Part shown: piece after piece, positions 26,872-35,062 of the stretch | Numbering within the stretch: the stretch's first letter is position 1 | Layout: each line of letters begins with the position of its first letter | Origin: Aquimarina megaterium XH134 | GTDB lineage: Bacteria > Bacteroidota > Bacteroidia > Flavobacteriales > Flavobacteriaceae | Assembly: GCF_000520975.1 (NCBI RefSeq) | Contig: NZ_JACB01000006.1 | Coordinates: 310,001-374,000, forward strand | Length of the DNA stretch: 64,000 nt | Direction: 5' to 3' | The notes under the pieces: model-generated | The model's input: the letters and a program-made list of their open reading frames with translations, nothing else | Database searches by the model: none | What the model was told of the DNA's origin: nothing | Position numbers and translations under genes: made by a program

Positions 26872-26886
26872 TTGGAATAATTCCAA
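26872..26886. promoter_or_regulatory. operator-like dyad 1, TTGGAATAATTCCAA
   Basis: A perfect 15-bp dyad (7-bp arms, one central base). It covers the predicted start point of the minus-strand promoter at 26889-26917. It matches dyad 2 in every base except the centre. The regulator is unknown. Confidence 0.7.
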
Positions 26887-26888
26887 TA

Positions 26889-26917
26889 CAAAAATACAAA
26901 ATTTGGAATGATTCCAA
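26889..26917 (-). promoter_or_regulatory. minus-strand promoter between the dyads
   Basis: On the minus strand TTG (26917-26915) is followed after 18 bp by TATTTTTG (26896-26889), both matching the Bacteroidota consensus. The -33 TTG lies inside dyad 2 and the start point inside dyad 1. It points toward the hypothetical gene at 26370-26708. Confidence 0.65.
26903..26917. promoter_or_regulatory. operator-like dyad 2, TTGGAATGATTCCAA
   Basis: A perfect 15-bp dyad whose centre is 31 bp from that of dyad 1, about three helical turns, so two bound dimers would face the same side of the DNA. It contains the -33 TTG of the minus-strand promoter. Confidence 0.7.
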
Positions 26918-27084
26918 TAAAGATATTTCGTTTTTGTGCCTTAATTTTTCAACTTATTACCAGAAAAAGCAAAAATACAAAGGAGACAAACCAAGATGTA
27001 ACTTATTGTTTTACAGGTTTTTAAAACCAAACATTCATAAGTTTTGTTAATAAAACCTGATAAGTTTATTTTAAAAAATCAAAC
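26918..27084. other. AT-rich leader-like stretch, no gene seen
   Basis: Between the dyads and the first small plus-strand ORF nothing codes convincingly. A purine stretch CAAAGGAGACAAACC near 26980 looks like a ribosome site, but the ATG after it is followed at once by TAA. Together with 26709-26871, which is also empty, this forms an unusually long non-coding region. Confidence 0.35.
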
Positions 27085-27171
27085 ATGTCTATTAAATTTA
27101 CTCTTGAATTTGATACGATATGGTATGTTTTTTGGGGAAAGAACTACTATAACGAAAAATTGGGAAAATAA
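27085..27171 (+). CDS. very small ORF (28 aa)
   Basis: ATG at 27085, TAA at 27169. The peptide begins MSIKFTLEFDTIWYVFWGK and ends in a Tyr/Lys-rich tail. It is aromatic and amphipathic, with no recognised family. It sits 15 bp upstream of a 51-codon ORF on the same strand, so it could be a leader peptide or a small protein. Support is only the open frame and context. Confidence 0.25.
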   Translation: MSIKFTLEFDTIWYVFWGKNYYNEKLGK

Positions 27172-27186
27172 ATCAAATCTAGAATT

Positions 27187-27342
27187 ATGCAGTATAAAGT
27201 AATTGATGCAAAAAGCCAGTATTTTGGCAAAGTATTGGATTTCGAATCCTGCTCCACTTTAAGCGATCTGGGAGGAGTACTCTTAAAGATCGAAAGAAAC
27301 AGGGTTTCACTTTTTAAATTTAACGAAGTAGAACTGGTATAA
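27187..27342 (+). CDS. small protein (51 aa), unknown
   Basis: ATG at 27187, TAA at 27340. The sequence (MQYKVIDAKSQYFGKVLDF, then LGGVLLKIERNRVSLFKF and EVELV) alternates polar and hydrophobic residues like a small beta-barrel or SH3/PRC-like fold. This and the natural codon use make it look like a real gene. It is convergent with ribE, 69 bp away. I know no family for it. Confidence 0.55.
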   Translation: MQYKVIDAKSQYFGKVLDFESCSTLSDLGGVLLKIERNRVSLFKFNEVELV

Positions 27343-27411
27343 TTGCCATTCTACTTCTTTATATTTTCCTTACTTATTTTTACTACATCCTTAAGATGTT
27401 TATAAGTTAAG

Positions 27412-27999
27412 CTATCTTAGTTCTGTAATTCGTTTTACATATTTACCAATTACATCAAACTCGAGGTTAACAACACTTCCTTCTTTAAAAGTGTTAAAGT
27501 TTGTATGCTCATAAGTATATGGAATAATAGCAACACTAAATTCGTTCTTTTTAGAATTAACTACAGTCAAACTAACTCCATTAACCGTTACCGATCCTTT
27601 TTCTATAGTGATATTATTTAGTGAAGGATCATAATCAAAAGTAAAATACCAACTTCCATCAGCCTCTGTGATTGCTGTGCAAATTGCAGTTTGATCTACA
27701 TGTCCTTGTACAATATGCCCATCTAACCTATCACCTAATTTCATTCCTCTTTCCAGGTTTACTACGTCATCAACCACAAGGGTATTAAGATTAGTCTTAT
27801 CCAGCGTTTCTTTGATCGCCGTAACTGTATACATATCTTCATTAATAGATACCACCGTCAAACAAACCCCGTTATGCGCTATACTTTGATCGATTTTCAA
27901 TTCTGAAGTAAAATTCGCGCGTATAGTAATATCCAGATTTTCTTTATTAGTTTGTAAAGAAGTAACAATTCCTAATTCTTCGATGATTCCTGTAAACAT
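27412..27999 (-). CDS. ribE: riboflavin synthase, alpha chain
   Basis: This 195-residue protein begins MFTGIIEELG, the signature of riboflavin synthase, and has the duplicated barrel: SIAHNGVCLTV and GDRLDGHIVQGHVD in the first and second halves, GSVTVNGVSLTVV in the second. It dismutates two molecules of 6,7-dimethyl-8-ribityllumazine to riboflavin and a pyrimidine by-product in the cytosol. It is divergent from pdxA with 87 bp between the starts, so two cofactor genes share one control region. Confidence 0.96.
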   Translation of the reverse strand: MFTGIIEELGIVTSLQTNKENLDITIRANFTSELKIDQSIAHNGVCLTVVSINEDMYTVTAIKETLDKTNLNTLVVDDVVNLERGMKLGDRLDGHIVQGHVDQTAICTAITEADGSWYFTFDYDPSLNNITIEKGSVTVNGVSLTVVNSKKNEFSVAIIPYTYEHTNFNTFKEGSVVNLEFDVIGKYVKRITELR

Positions 28000-28086
28000 A
28001 AATGCGAATTATTTAATTAAATTTGTGACCTTGAAGTTTGAAGTCTGATTTTAGATTTCAAAAATACTGATAAAGTAGTTTATATA

Positions 28087-29145
28087 ATGAAGAAAGAAGA
28101 AAAAATAAGATTAGGGATTTCTATTGGTGATCTTAACGGAATAGGAAGTGAAGTCATCCTTAAAACTTTTGAAGATTCGCGAATGTTAGATTTTTGTACT
28201 CCGGTAATTTTTGCTTCGGTAAAAATTCTTTCTTTCTTAAAAAAACAATATAAAAGCAACATAAACCTTCATGGTATAGATAAGACATCTCAGATTCTGG
28301 ATGGTAAAATAAATGTTCTTAATGTTTGGAAAGAAGCCGTTAGTCTTAATTTTGGAAAAGAAGATGAAAAAGTAGGAAGCTATGCGATCAAATCACTTAA
28401 ATCTGCAACCGAAGCTTTAAAAAACAATCAAATTGATGTACTGGTTACCGCACCTATTAATAAACATAGTATTCAATCTAACGAATTTAAATTCCCAGGA
28501 CATACCGATTATCTGGATCAGGAGTTAGAAGGAAATAGTCTTATGTTTATGATCACCGATGATTTAAAAGTTGGATTACTTACCGATCATGTTGCTGTTA
28601 AGGATATAGCCGATACCATTACACCAGAATTGATTGAACAAAAAATAGATACTATTCATCATGCGCTTAAACAAGATTTTGGTATCTCAAAACCAAAAAT
28701 TGCAGTATTAGGAATTAATCCACATAGTGGAGACAACGGTGTAATTGGTAAAGAAGATGAAGATGTATTAAAGCCAACAATCCAAAAAATTAATGAATCT
28801 GGTAAATTAGTATACGGTCCCTACGCAGCAGATAGTTTTTTTGGTTCTAATAATTATAAAGCCTTTGATGCAATTGTAGCTTCATATCATGATCAGGGAT
28901 TAATTCCTTTTAAAACACTCTCTTTTGGCAAAGGAGTAAATTATACGGCAGGCCTACATAAAGTTCGTACTTCTCCAGATCATGGTACTGCTTTTGAAAT
29001 TGCAGGAAAAAACCTAGCCGATAATAGTTCATTTAAAGAAGCTGTTTTTGCGGCATTAAAAATTTTTAAAAATAGAAATGAATATAATGAATTAACTCAA
29101 AACCCTCTAAAAAAACAACCTCGTAAACCGCAAAATAAGTTATGA
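28087..29145 (+). CDS. pdxA: 4-hydroxythreonine-4-phosphate dehydrogenase
   Basis: This 352-residue protein has the PdxA pattern: SIGDLNGIGSEVILK at the N-terminus, TAPINKHSI and FPGHTDYL (first metal His near 140), GINPHSGDNG, and YHDQGLIPFKTLSFGKGVNYTAGL (second metal His near 272). It oxidises 4-phosphohydroxy-L-threonine for the DXP-dependent route to pyridoxal phosphate. The basic Lys/Arg/Pro-rich C-terminal tail (KKQPRKPQNKL) extends the core. The next gene starts 175 bp later from its own promoter. Confidence 0.95.
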   Translation: MKKEEKIRLGISIGDLNGIGSEVILKTFEDSRMLDFCTPVIFASVKILSFLKKQYKSNINLHGIDKTSQILDGKINVLNVWKEAVSLNFGKEDEKVGSYAIKSLKSATEALKNNQIDVLVTAPINKHSIQSNEFKFPGHTDYLDQELEGNSLMFMITDDLKVGLLTDHVAVKDIADTITPELIEQKIDTIHHALKQDFGISKPKIAVLGINPHSGDNGVIGKEDEDVLKPTIQKINESGKLVYGPYAADSFFGSNNYKAFDAIVASYHDQGLIPFKTLSFGKGVNYTAGLHKVRTSPDHGTAFEIAGKNLADNSSFKEAVFAALKIFKNRNEYNELTQNPLKKQPRKPQNKL

Positions 29146-29267
29146 GAGGCTAGGAATTAGTTGTAAAAACGATCCTCAAACCTATTACCCTGATCCTTAA
29201 ACCTAATTAATCACTAACAATCTGATATAATTTTGTTTACAAAAATACTTTCATAACGAATTTTTAT

Positions 29268-29275
29268 TATCTTTG
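29268..29275 (+). promoter_or_regulatory. promoter -7 box of the yceD-rpmF operon (TATCTTTG)
   Basis: TATCTTTGCACC matches the TAnnTTTGC consensus. No exact -33 TTG is present at the usual distance. The predicted start falls at about 29281, right where a short hairpin (GCC..TATCA / TGATAGGC, 29281-29301) begins, so the mRNA would carry a stem at its very 5' end. Confidence 0.55.
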
Positions 29276-29320
29276 CACCCGCCTTTATCAAATTGATAGG
29301 CACTTGAAACTGATGATGAA

Positions 29321-29863
29321 ATGATACAACTTAAAGAGTATACTATTCCTTTCGTTGGACTGAAGCAAGGATTACACCAGTTTGAGTATCAAATTGACAA
29401 TACGTTCTTTGAACATTTTGAGTATGATGAGTTTAATTCATCTGCAGTAAAAGTTGATATGGAGTTTAATAAAAAAACAACTTTATTAGAACTTCAATTT
29501 AAAGCAACCGGAACTGTAAATGTAAATTGTGATCTCACCAATGAACCTTTTGACTTACCTATTAAAAATGAATTCTTTTTGGTAGTAAAGTTTGGAGATG
29601 AATATAATGATGAAAATGAAGAGCTTCTTATTCTTCCTCATGGAGAATATGAAGTTAATGTTCAGCAATATATTTATGAGCTTATTGTTTTGGCTATGCC
29701 ATCTAAAAGAGTTCATCCAGGTGTTGAGAACGGAACATTACAATCAGACATACTTGAAAAACTAGAAGAATTAAGTCCGAAAGAAAAAACAATAGTGAAC
29801 AACAATGAGGAAACAGATCCTCGCTGGGATAAATTAAAAAACTTATTAAACGATAAACAATAG
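29321..29863 (+). CDS. yceD: YceD/DUF177 family protein
   Basis: This 180-residue acidic protein precedes rpmF by 7 bp, the widespread conserved arrangement. The FKATGTVNVNCDLTNEPFDLPI segment (about 65-86) corresponds to the DUF177 core, and the protein ends with a charged helix (DPRWDKLKNLLNDKQ). In other bacteria and plants the family is linked to 23S rRNA accumulation and large-subunit assembly. It is cytosolic. It starts the operon that continues with rpmF. Confidence 0.9.
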   Translation: MIQLKEYTIPFVGLKQGLHQFEYQIDNTFFEHFEYDEFNSSAVKVDMEFNKKTTLLELQFKATGTVNVNCDLTNEPFDLPIKNEFFLVVKFGDEYNDENEELLILPHGEYEVNVQQYIYELIVLAMPSKRVHPGVENGTLQSDILEKLEELSPKEKTIVNNNEETDPRWDKLKNLLNDKQ

Positions 29864-29870
29864 CTAAGCA

Positions 29871-30068
29871 ATGGCACATCCTAAGAGAAAAATATCGAAA
29901 ACAAGAAGAGATAAAAGAAGAACGCATTATAAAGCTTCTGTACCACAAATAGCTACTGATCCAACTACTGGAGAGGCGCATTTATATCACAGAGCACACT
30001 GGCATGAAGGTAAATTATACTATCGTGGTCAGATTGTTATCGACAATACTGAAGAAGAAGTAGCGTAA
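29871..30068 (+). CDS. rpmF: 50S ribosomal protein L32
   Basis: This 65-residue protein begins [20 protein letters not shown], the standard L32 start. It has no Cys, so it is the zinc-independent form. It is a structural protein of the large ribosomal subunit. A terminator follows 27 bp after its stop, separating it in part from fabH. Confidence 0.97.
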   Translation: MAHPKRKISKTRRDKRRTHYKASVPQIATDPTTGEAHLYHRAHWHEGKLYYRGQIVIDNTEEEVA

Positions 30069-30094
30069 GGATACTGTTAAAATTTTAATGAGAG

Positions 30095-30120
30095 CTCTCA
30101 CAAATGTGAGAGTTTTTTTG
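30095..30120 (+). terminator. terminator after rpmF
   Basis: CTCTCAC (30095-30101) and GTGAGAG (30106-30112) pair with a 4-base loop, followed by TTTTTTTG. Confidence 0.85.
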
Positions 30121-30241
30121 TTTTTAGTTGAATATGTGTCAAAATCCCGTTATTTTGCGCCATATTTGTGTATAATTTAGTAATTTCGACAACTTTTTGA
30201 ACGCATTTTTATGCTATAGTTTGTGAAACTAAAACTAAGAT

Positions 30242-31237
30242 ATGAGTAAAATCACAGCCGCTATCACCGCTGTAGGTGCATACGTGCCAGACTATGTGTT
30301 AACTAATGATATATTAGCAACAATGGTCGAAACTAACGACGAATGGATAACCAGTCGTACAGGTATCAAAGAACGCAGGATACTAAAAGATAAAGATAAG
30401 GGAACATCTTTCTTAGGTATAAAAGCGGCAGAAGATCTAATCGCTAAAAAAAATCTCGACCCTAAAGAGATTGATATGGTGATTTTTGCAACTGCAACTC
30501 CAGATCTTCCAGTTGCTGCAACCGCAGCATACACAGCTTCGAAGATAGGGGCCGTTAATGCTTTTTCCTACGATTTACAGGCAGCTTGTTCCAGTTTTTT
30601 ATATGGAATGTCTACTGCTGCCAGTTATATAGAATCAGGAAGATATAAAAAAGTGTTAGTAATAGGAGCAGATAAAATGTCCTCTATTATTGATTATACC
30701 GATCGTACCACTTGCATCATTTTTGGTGATGGTGGTGGTGCAGCTCTTTTTGAACCCAATTATGAAGGTTTAGGACTTCAAGACGAATACCTACGTACCG
30801 ATGGTATCGGAAGAGAGTTCTTAAAAATTGAAGCCGGAGGATCTATTCTACCTCCATCAGAACAAACTGTAGCCAAAAGGCAGCACTTTGTTCAACAAGA
30901 CGGAAAAACTGTATTTAAATATGCAGTTTCTAATATGGCAGATGCCAGTTCTAAGATTATGGAACGTAATAGTTTAACAGGACAGGATGTAAACTGGCTT
31001 ATTGCACATCAAGCCAATAAACGTATCATCGACGCTACAGCCAAAAGAATGGAGCTAGATGAAAGTAAAGTTCTTATGAATATCCAACGATATGGTAATA
31101 CAACCTCAGCCACCTTACCATTATTGTTACACGATTACGAGAAACAACTCAAAAAAGGAGACAACATAGTATTTGCCTCATTCGGTGGAGGCTTTACTTG
31201 GGGATCCATTTATCTTAAATGGGCCTATAATTCCTAA
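30242..31237 (+). CDS. fabH: beta-ketoacyl-ACP synthase III
   Basis: This 331-residue thiolase-fold enzyme has the complete catalytic triad: Cys in DLQAACSSFLYG (about 113), His in LIAHQANKRI (about 257) and Asn in QRYGNTTSATLP (about 287). It condenses acetyl-CoA (or branched starters) with malonyl-ACP, the first step of fatty-acid elongation. It is followed by accB and accC, which supply malonyl-CoA. In many other bacteria plsX lies between rpmF and fabH; here it is absent. Confidence 0.97.
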   Translation: MSKITAAITAVGAYVPDYVLTNDILATMVETNDEWITSRTGIKERRILKDKDKGTSFLGIKAAEDLIAKKNLDPKEIDMVIFATATPDLPVAATAAYTASKIGAVNAFSYDLQAACSSFLYGMSTAASYIESGRYKKVLVIGADKMSSIIDYTDRTTCIIFGDGGGAALFEPNYEGLGLQDEYLRTDGIGREFLKIEAGGSILPPSEQTVAKRQHFVQQDGKTVFKYAVSNMADASSKIMERNSLTGQDVNWLIAHQANKRIIDATAKRMELDESKVLMNIQRYGNTTSATLPLLLHDYEKQLKKGDNIVFASFGGGFTWGSIYLKWAYNS

Positions 31238-31264
31238 ACAACTAAAACACACAATACCCACATT

Positions 31265-31750
31265 ATGGATTTAAAAGAAATTCAGAATTTAATTAAATTC
31301 GTAGCCAAATCAGGAGCTAGCGAAGTAAAGTTAGAAATGGATGACATTAAAATCACCATTAAAACAGCATCAGAAGATGGTAAAGAAACCACAATTGTAC
31401 AACAACTACCAGCAACTCCTCAAGTGGTAGCTCCCGTACAACCAACACCTCCTGCAATTACACCTGCAGCAGTTGTAGAAGAAAAAAGTGCTTCTGACGA
31501 TAATTCAAAATACATAACCATCAAATCACCTATAATAGGTACTTTATACAGAAAACCATCACCAGACAAACCTACATTTGTAGAAGTTGGTGATTCTATA
31601 AAAGAAGGAGATGTACTTTGTATTATTGAAGCGATGAAACTCTTTAATGAGATCGAAAGTGAAGTCTCTGGTAAAATTGTAAAAGTATTAGTTGATGACT
31701 CTTCTCCAGTAGAATTTGATCAGCCACTATTCTTAGTAGACCCATCATAA
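31265..31750 (+). CDS. accB: acetyl-CoA carboxylase biotin carboxyl carrier protein
   Basis: This 161-residue protein has an N-terminal helical domain, a Pro/Ala/Val-rich linker (about 50-80) and a C-terminal biotinyl domain with CIIEAMKLFNEIE, where the Lys at about residue 125 is biotinylated. It carries carboxybiotin between the biotin carboxylase and the carboxyltransferase. It lies 27 bp after fabH and 89 bp before accC. Confidence 0.97.
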   Translation: MDLKEIQNLIKFVAKSGASEVKLEMDDIKITIKTASEDGKETTIVQQLPATPQVVAPVQPTPPAITPAAVVEEKSASDDNSKYITIKSPIIGTLYRKPSPDKPTFVEVGDSIKEGDVLCIIEAMKLFNEIESEVSGKIVKVLVDDSSPVEFDQPLFLVDPS

Positions 31751-31839
31751 TTAAACTCATAATTTCAAACCTTTAAATTTCAAATCAAATATCAAGAATT
31801 GAAATTTATTGTTTTGAATATTGTAATTTCTAAGAAGTT

Positions 31840-33189
31840 ATGTTTAAAAAAATTCTAATTGCAAATAGAGGTGAGATTGCATTGCGTGTAATCAGAACCT
31901 GCAAAGAAATGGGGATAAAATCTGTTGCGGTATACTCTACAGCAGATGCAGAAAGTTTACATGTACGTTTCGCAGATGAAGCCGTTTGTATCGGACCTGC
32001 ACCCAGTAATGAATCTTACCTTAAAATGTCTAATATTATTGCTGCTGCAGAAATCACAAATGCAGATGCAATACATCCAGGCTATGGTTTCCTTTCAGAA
32101 AACGCTAAGTTCTCTAAAATTTGTGAAGAGCACGAAATAAAATTTATTGGTGCCAGTGCCGAAATGATTGATAAGATGGGTGATAAAGCTTCTGCAAAAG
32201 CAACTATGAAAGCAGCAGGAGTACCTACAATCCCTGGTAGTGAAGGTATTTTGGATTCTTTTGAAGAAACCGAAAAGCTTGCCGATGAAATGGGATACCC
32301 AGTAATGCTAAAAGCTACGGCTGGTGGTGGTGGAAAAGGTATGCGCGCTGTATGGGCAAAAGAAGACTTGAGAAAATCATGGGATAGTGCCCGCCAGGAA
32401 GCAGCAGCCTCATTTGGTAATGACGGTATGTATATGGAGAAACTCATCGAAGAACCACGCCATATAGAAATTCAGATTGTAGGAGATAGCAACGGAAGAG
32501 CTTGTCATTTATCTGAAAGAGATTGCTCGGTACAACGTAGACACCAAAAGCTTACAGAAGAAACTCCTTCGCCATTCATGACAGATGAGTTGCGTAAAAA
32601 AATGGGAGAAGCTGCAGTAAAAGCTTCAGAATATATCAAATATGAAGGTGCAGGAACAGTAGAGTTTTTGGTTGACAAACACCGTAATTTCTACTTTATG
32701 GAAATGAATACTCGTATCCAGGTAGAACACCCTATCACAGAGCAAGTAGTTGATTATGATTTGATTAGAGAACAAATTCTTGTTGCTGCGGGAGTACCAA
32801 TTTCAGGTAAAAATTATTTCCCACAATTACATTCTATAGAATGTAGAATCAATGCCGAAGATCCATATAAAGATTTTCGACCTTCACCTGGTAAAATTAC
32901 CAATTTGCATATACCAGGAGGTCATGGTGTACGAATAGATACTCATGTATATAGTGGATACATTATTCCGCCTAATTACGACTCTATGATTGCCAAATTA
33001 ATAACCACTGCACAAACACGTGAAGAGGCGATTAATAAAATGAAGAGAGCATTAGATGAATTCGTAGTAGAAGGTATAAAAACTACCGTTCCCTTTCATA
33101 GACAACTTATGGACGATCCAGATTATATCTCTGGAAATTATACCACTAAGTTTATGGAAGATTTTGAAATGGAAGACCCAACTGAATAA
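31840..33189 (+). CDS. accC: acetyl-CoA carboxylase biotin carboxylase subunit
   Basis: This 449-residue ATP-grasp enzyme has the family landmarks: [16 protein letters not shown] at the start, [11 protein letters not shown], the glycine-rich ATP loop [12 protein letters not shown] (about 158), and [16 protein letters not shown] [16 protein letters not shown] (about 286-300). It carboxylates the biotin of AccB using ATP and bicarbonate. It ends the fabH-accB-accC operon and is followed by a terminator. Confidence 0.97.
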   Translation: MFKKILIANRGEIALRVIRTCKEMGIKSVAVYSTADAESLHVRFADEAVCIGPAPSNESYLKMSNIIAAAEITNADAIHPGYGFLSENAKFSKICEEHEIKFIGASAEMIDKMGDKASAKATMKAAGVPTIPGSEGILDSFEETEKLADEMGYPVMLKATAGGGGKGMRAVWAKEDLRKSWDSARQEAAASFGNDGMYMEKLIEEPRHIEIQIVGDSNGRACHLSERDCSVQRRHQKLTEETPSPFMTDELRKKMGEAAVKASEYIKYEGAGTVEFLVDKHRNFYFMEMNTRIQVEHPITEQVVDYDLIREQILVAAGVPISGKNYFPQLHSIECRINAEDPYKDFRPSPGKITNLHIPGGHGVRIDTHVYSGYIIPPNYDSMIAKLITTAQTREEAINKMKRALDEFVVEGIKTTVPFHRQLMDDPDYISGNYTTKFMEDFEMEDPTE

Positions 33190-33198
33190 CAACCAATT

Positions 33199-33223
33199 AA
33201 GCCTCAGCAATGAGGCTTTTTTT
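33199..33223 (+). terminator. terminator after accC
   Basis: AAGCCTCA (33199-33206) and TGAGGCTT (33211-33218) pair with a GCAA loop, followed by a T run. Confidence 0.88.
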
Positions 33224-33322
33224 ATGCACTTTACTTATTAATTTTAGAGATAGTCCGTGGATGCATAAGATCAAGTACTCCTTTAGAGCATTATGACTTC
33301 ATATATTCTTCTTATAAGTTTT

Positions 33323-34912
33323 TTAATTATTTTCTATTAAGCCAAATCCTTTCCAACCACTATTAGTATATACCCAACCAACATAACCTCCAGGAATTGC
33401 ATTGGTATTATAAACAATATCACCTTGATTCCAACTACCTGTGACTGGTATTGAAGATGAATAGTTTATTTTATTACTTTCTGAAGACCCTAACCCCCTT
33501 AATGATATACCATTTGAGGATCTTAAACTTAGGCCTCCATAATTACCATTTGCGGATGAAGGATTAAAAACAAAACTATTTGAAGGAATAGAATTTATAA
33601 TTGGAAAATTTTCGTTGGATACACACATGTTTACATTAACTCCTTCTGCGTAATCTGCACTATATATCGGAGTTTTTCCAAACTCATAAAAATAAGAACC
33701 AGAAATATTCATTCCTTTTACTCCTCCCAATACTATAGCCCAATATGGGGAAACGTTCCATTTTGAATTAAAATAATTATCGATAACATTTACCCCTCGA
33801 ACATTAGCAAGATTATTTATAGCAATAGCTTCATAATCTAGCCACTCCCAATAACAACCTATAAAGGAAATATTAGTAAGAGGAGCATTTCCTCTATTAT
33901 CTAGTAATACACCATGCCCAAATTCAAAATTACAGCTAACAAAATTGATACTTGATGAGTCTCCAACTATTTTAAATAAAAAACTGCTTTCATTTTGAGG
34001 TTTATTACTTAAAAAACATCTTTCTATCAATAAGTTGTTACATTGTCTATTGAAAATATATCTTGGTGCAGAAATGTCCAAATGTCTTTGAGTACTTCTA
34101 CAATTTTTAATAGTCGCTCTCCAGAACGATTGTGCATTAATATCGTTTACCAAATTTCTAAAATGAATATTCTCAATTAATGCATCTTCATTATACTTTA
34201 ATTTTATGCCAGAAATGTTACTTCTTTGAATATAAGTTGTATCATTTACTTTTATATCTGTATCACTTAATAAAGTTAAATTACTTAGTATCATATTTGT
34301 AATTTTGGCCTTATATCTAATATTTCCCTGATTATCCGTTTTCTCCGGCATTTCTAAATCAAAAATATAACCACCACCATCAATTGCTCCATAAATATTC
34401 GATCCCTTATATCCTTCTCCTTTTATTTTAAGCCTATGGATATGTGATTTTTTCTCATCGATTTCAATTTTTAAAGAATTAACAATGCGATAATCTCCTT
34501 TAGGAATAATCAGAGTATTTCCTATTCGTTGAGTTTCGTAAATTGCATTTTGTATAGCAGCTGTATCATCCGTATTATAGCTATACGCTCCACGTGCTCC
34601 AAACCACTTGACATTTATATCGCCTTTATATACTCTAATCCATTTTTTGTTAGGATTTGCATTTACATTAAAAACTGTACCTCCATTCTCCTTTAAATCA
34701 GAAACTTCATTTTTGAAAAGTCCACCACCACCATCATCAGGAGTATAATAACCTTTAACATAAACATAATCATCATTACCAGGGTGGTTTTGGAGTTCAG
34801 ATATATTAGGAAAGATTGCTGTTGCCAAAACTGATTGAGCTCTCGAATTAATAATGAATGATAATACTAAAACTATAAAAATGTATTTTCTCATTTTTTT
34901 ATATCGTTTCAT
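33323..34912 (-). CDS. secreted right-handed beta-helix protein (pectate-lyase-3-like)
   Basis: The ORF encodes 529 residues with a signal peptide (YIFIVLVLSFIINSRAQ). An internal ATG at 34894 would give a shorter start (MRKYIF) and may be the true one. After the signal, VKWFGARGAYSYNTDDTAAIQNAI and TLIIPKGDYRI (about 95-145) mark the entry of a pectate-lyase-3 / GH28-like beta-helix. The middle is made of repeated short strands. The last 60 residues (SWNQGDIVYNTNAIPGG, GWKGFG) form a separate small module of a kind I associate with tail-spike and exopolysaccharide-related proteins. A polysaccharide-binding or cleaving role is inferred. No type IX sorting tail is evident, and the gene sits alone. 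Confidence 0.7.
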   Translation of the reverse strand: MKRYKKMRKYIFIVLVLSFIINSRAQSVLATAIFPNISELQNHPGNDDYVYVKGYYTPDDGGGGLFKNEVSDLKENGGTVFNVNANPNKKWIRVYKGDINVKWFGARGAYSYNTDDTAAIQNAIYETQRIGNTLIIPKGDYRIVNSLKIEIDEKKSHIHRLKIKGEGYKGSNIYGAIDGGGYIFDLEMPEKTDNQGNIRYKAKITNMILSNLTLLSDTDIKVNDTTYIQRSNISGIKLKYNEDALIENIHFRNLVNDINAQSFWRATIKNCRSTQRHLDISAPRYIFNRQCNNLLIERCFLSNKPQNESSFLFKIVGDSSSINFVSCNFEFGHGVLLDNRGNAPLTNISFIGCYWEWLDYEAIAINNLANVRGVNVIDNYFNSKWNVSPYWAIVLGGVKGMNISGSYFYEFGKTPIYSADYAEGVNVNMCVSNENFPIINSIPSNSFVFNPSSANGNYGGLSLRSSNGISLRGLGSSESNKINYSSSIPVTGSWNQGDIVYNTNAIPGGYVGWVYTNSGWKGFGLIENN

Positions 34913-35062
34913 GTTTATGTCTCGATAATTAAAAATGTTACTTCCCTTTTTAAGAAAGCTGTTTTAAAAATGTATTTTCTGCTATAGTAACTATACAAGA
35001 AATCATAAAATCTCTTTAGGAACAACTATATTTGTTTTCTAACATATAATACCTGTTGTACT

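Noticed and set aside
33323-34912. Prophage origin of the beta-helix protein
   Set aside because: No integrase, capsid, tail or lysis gene is nearby; it has a normal secretion signal.
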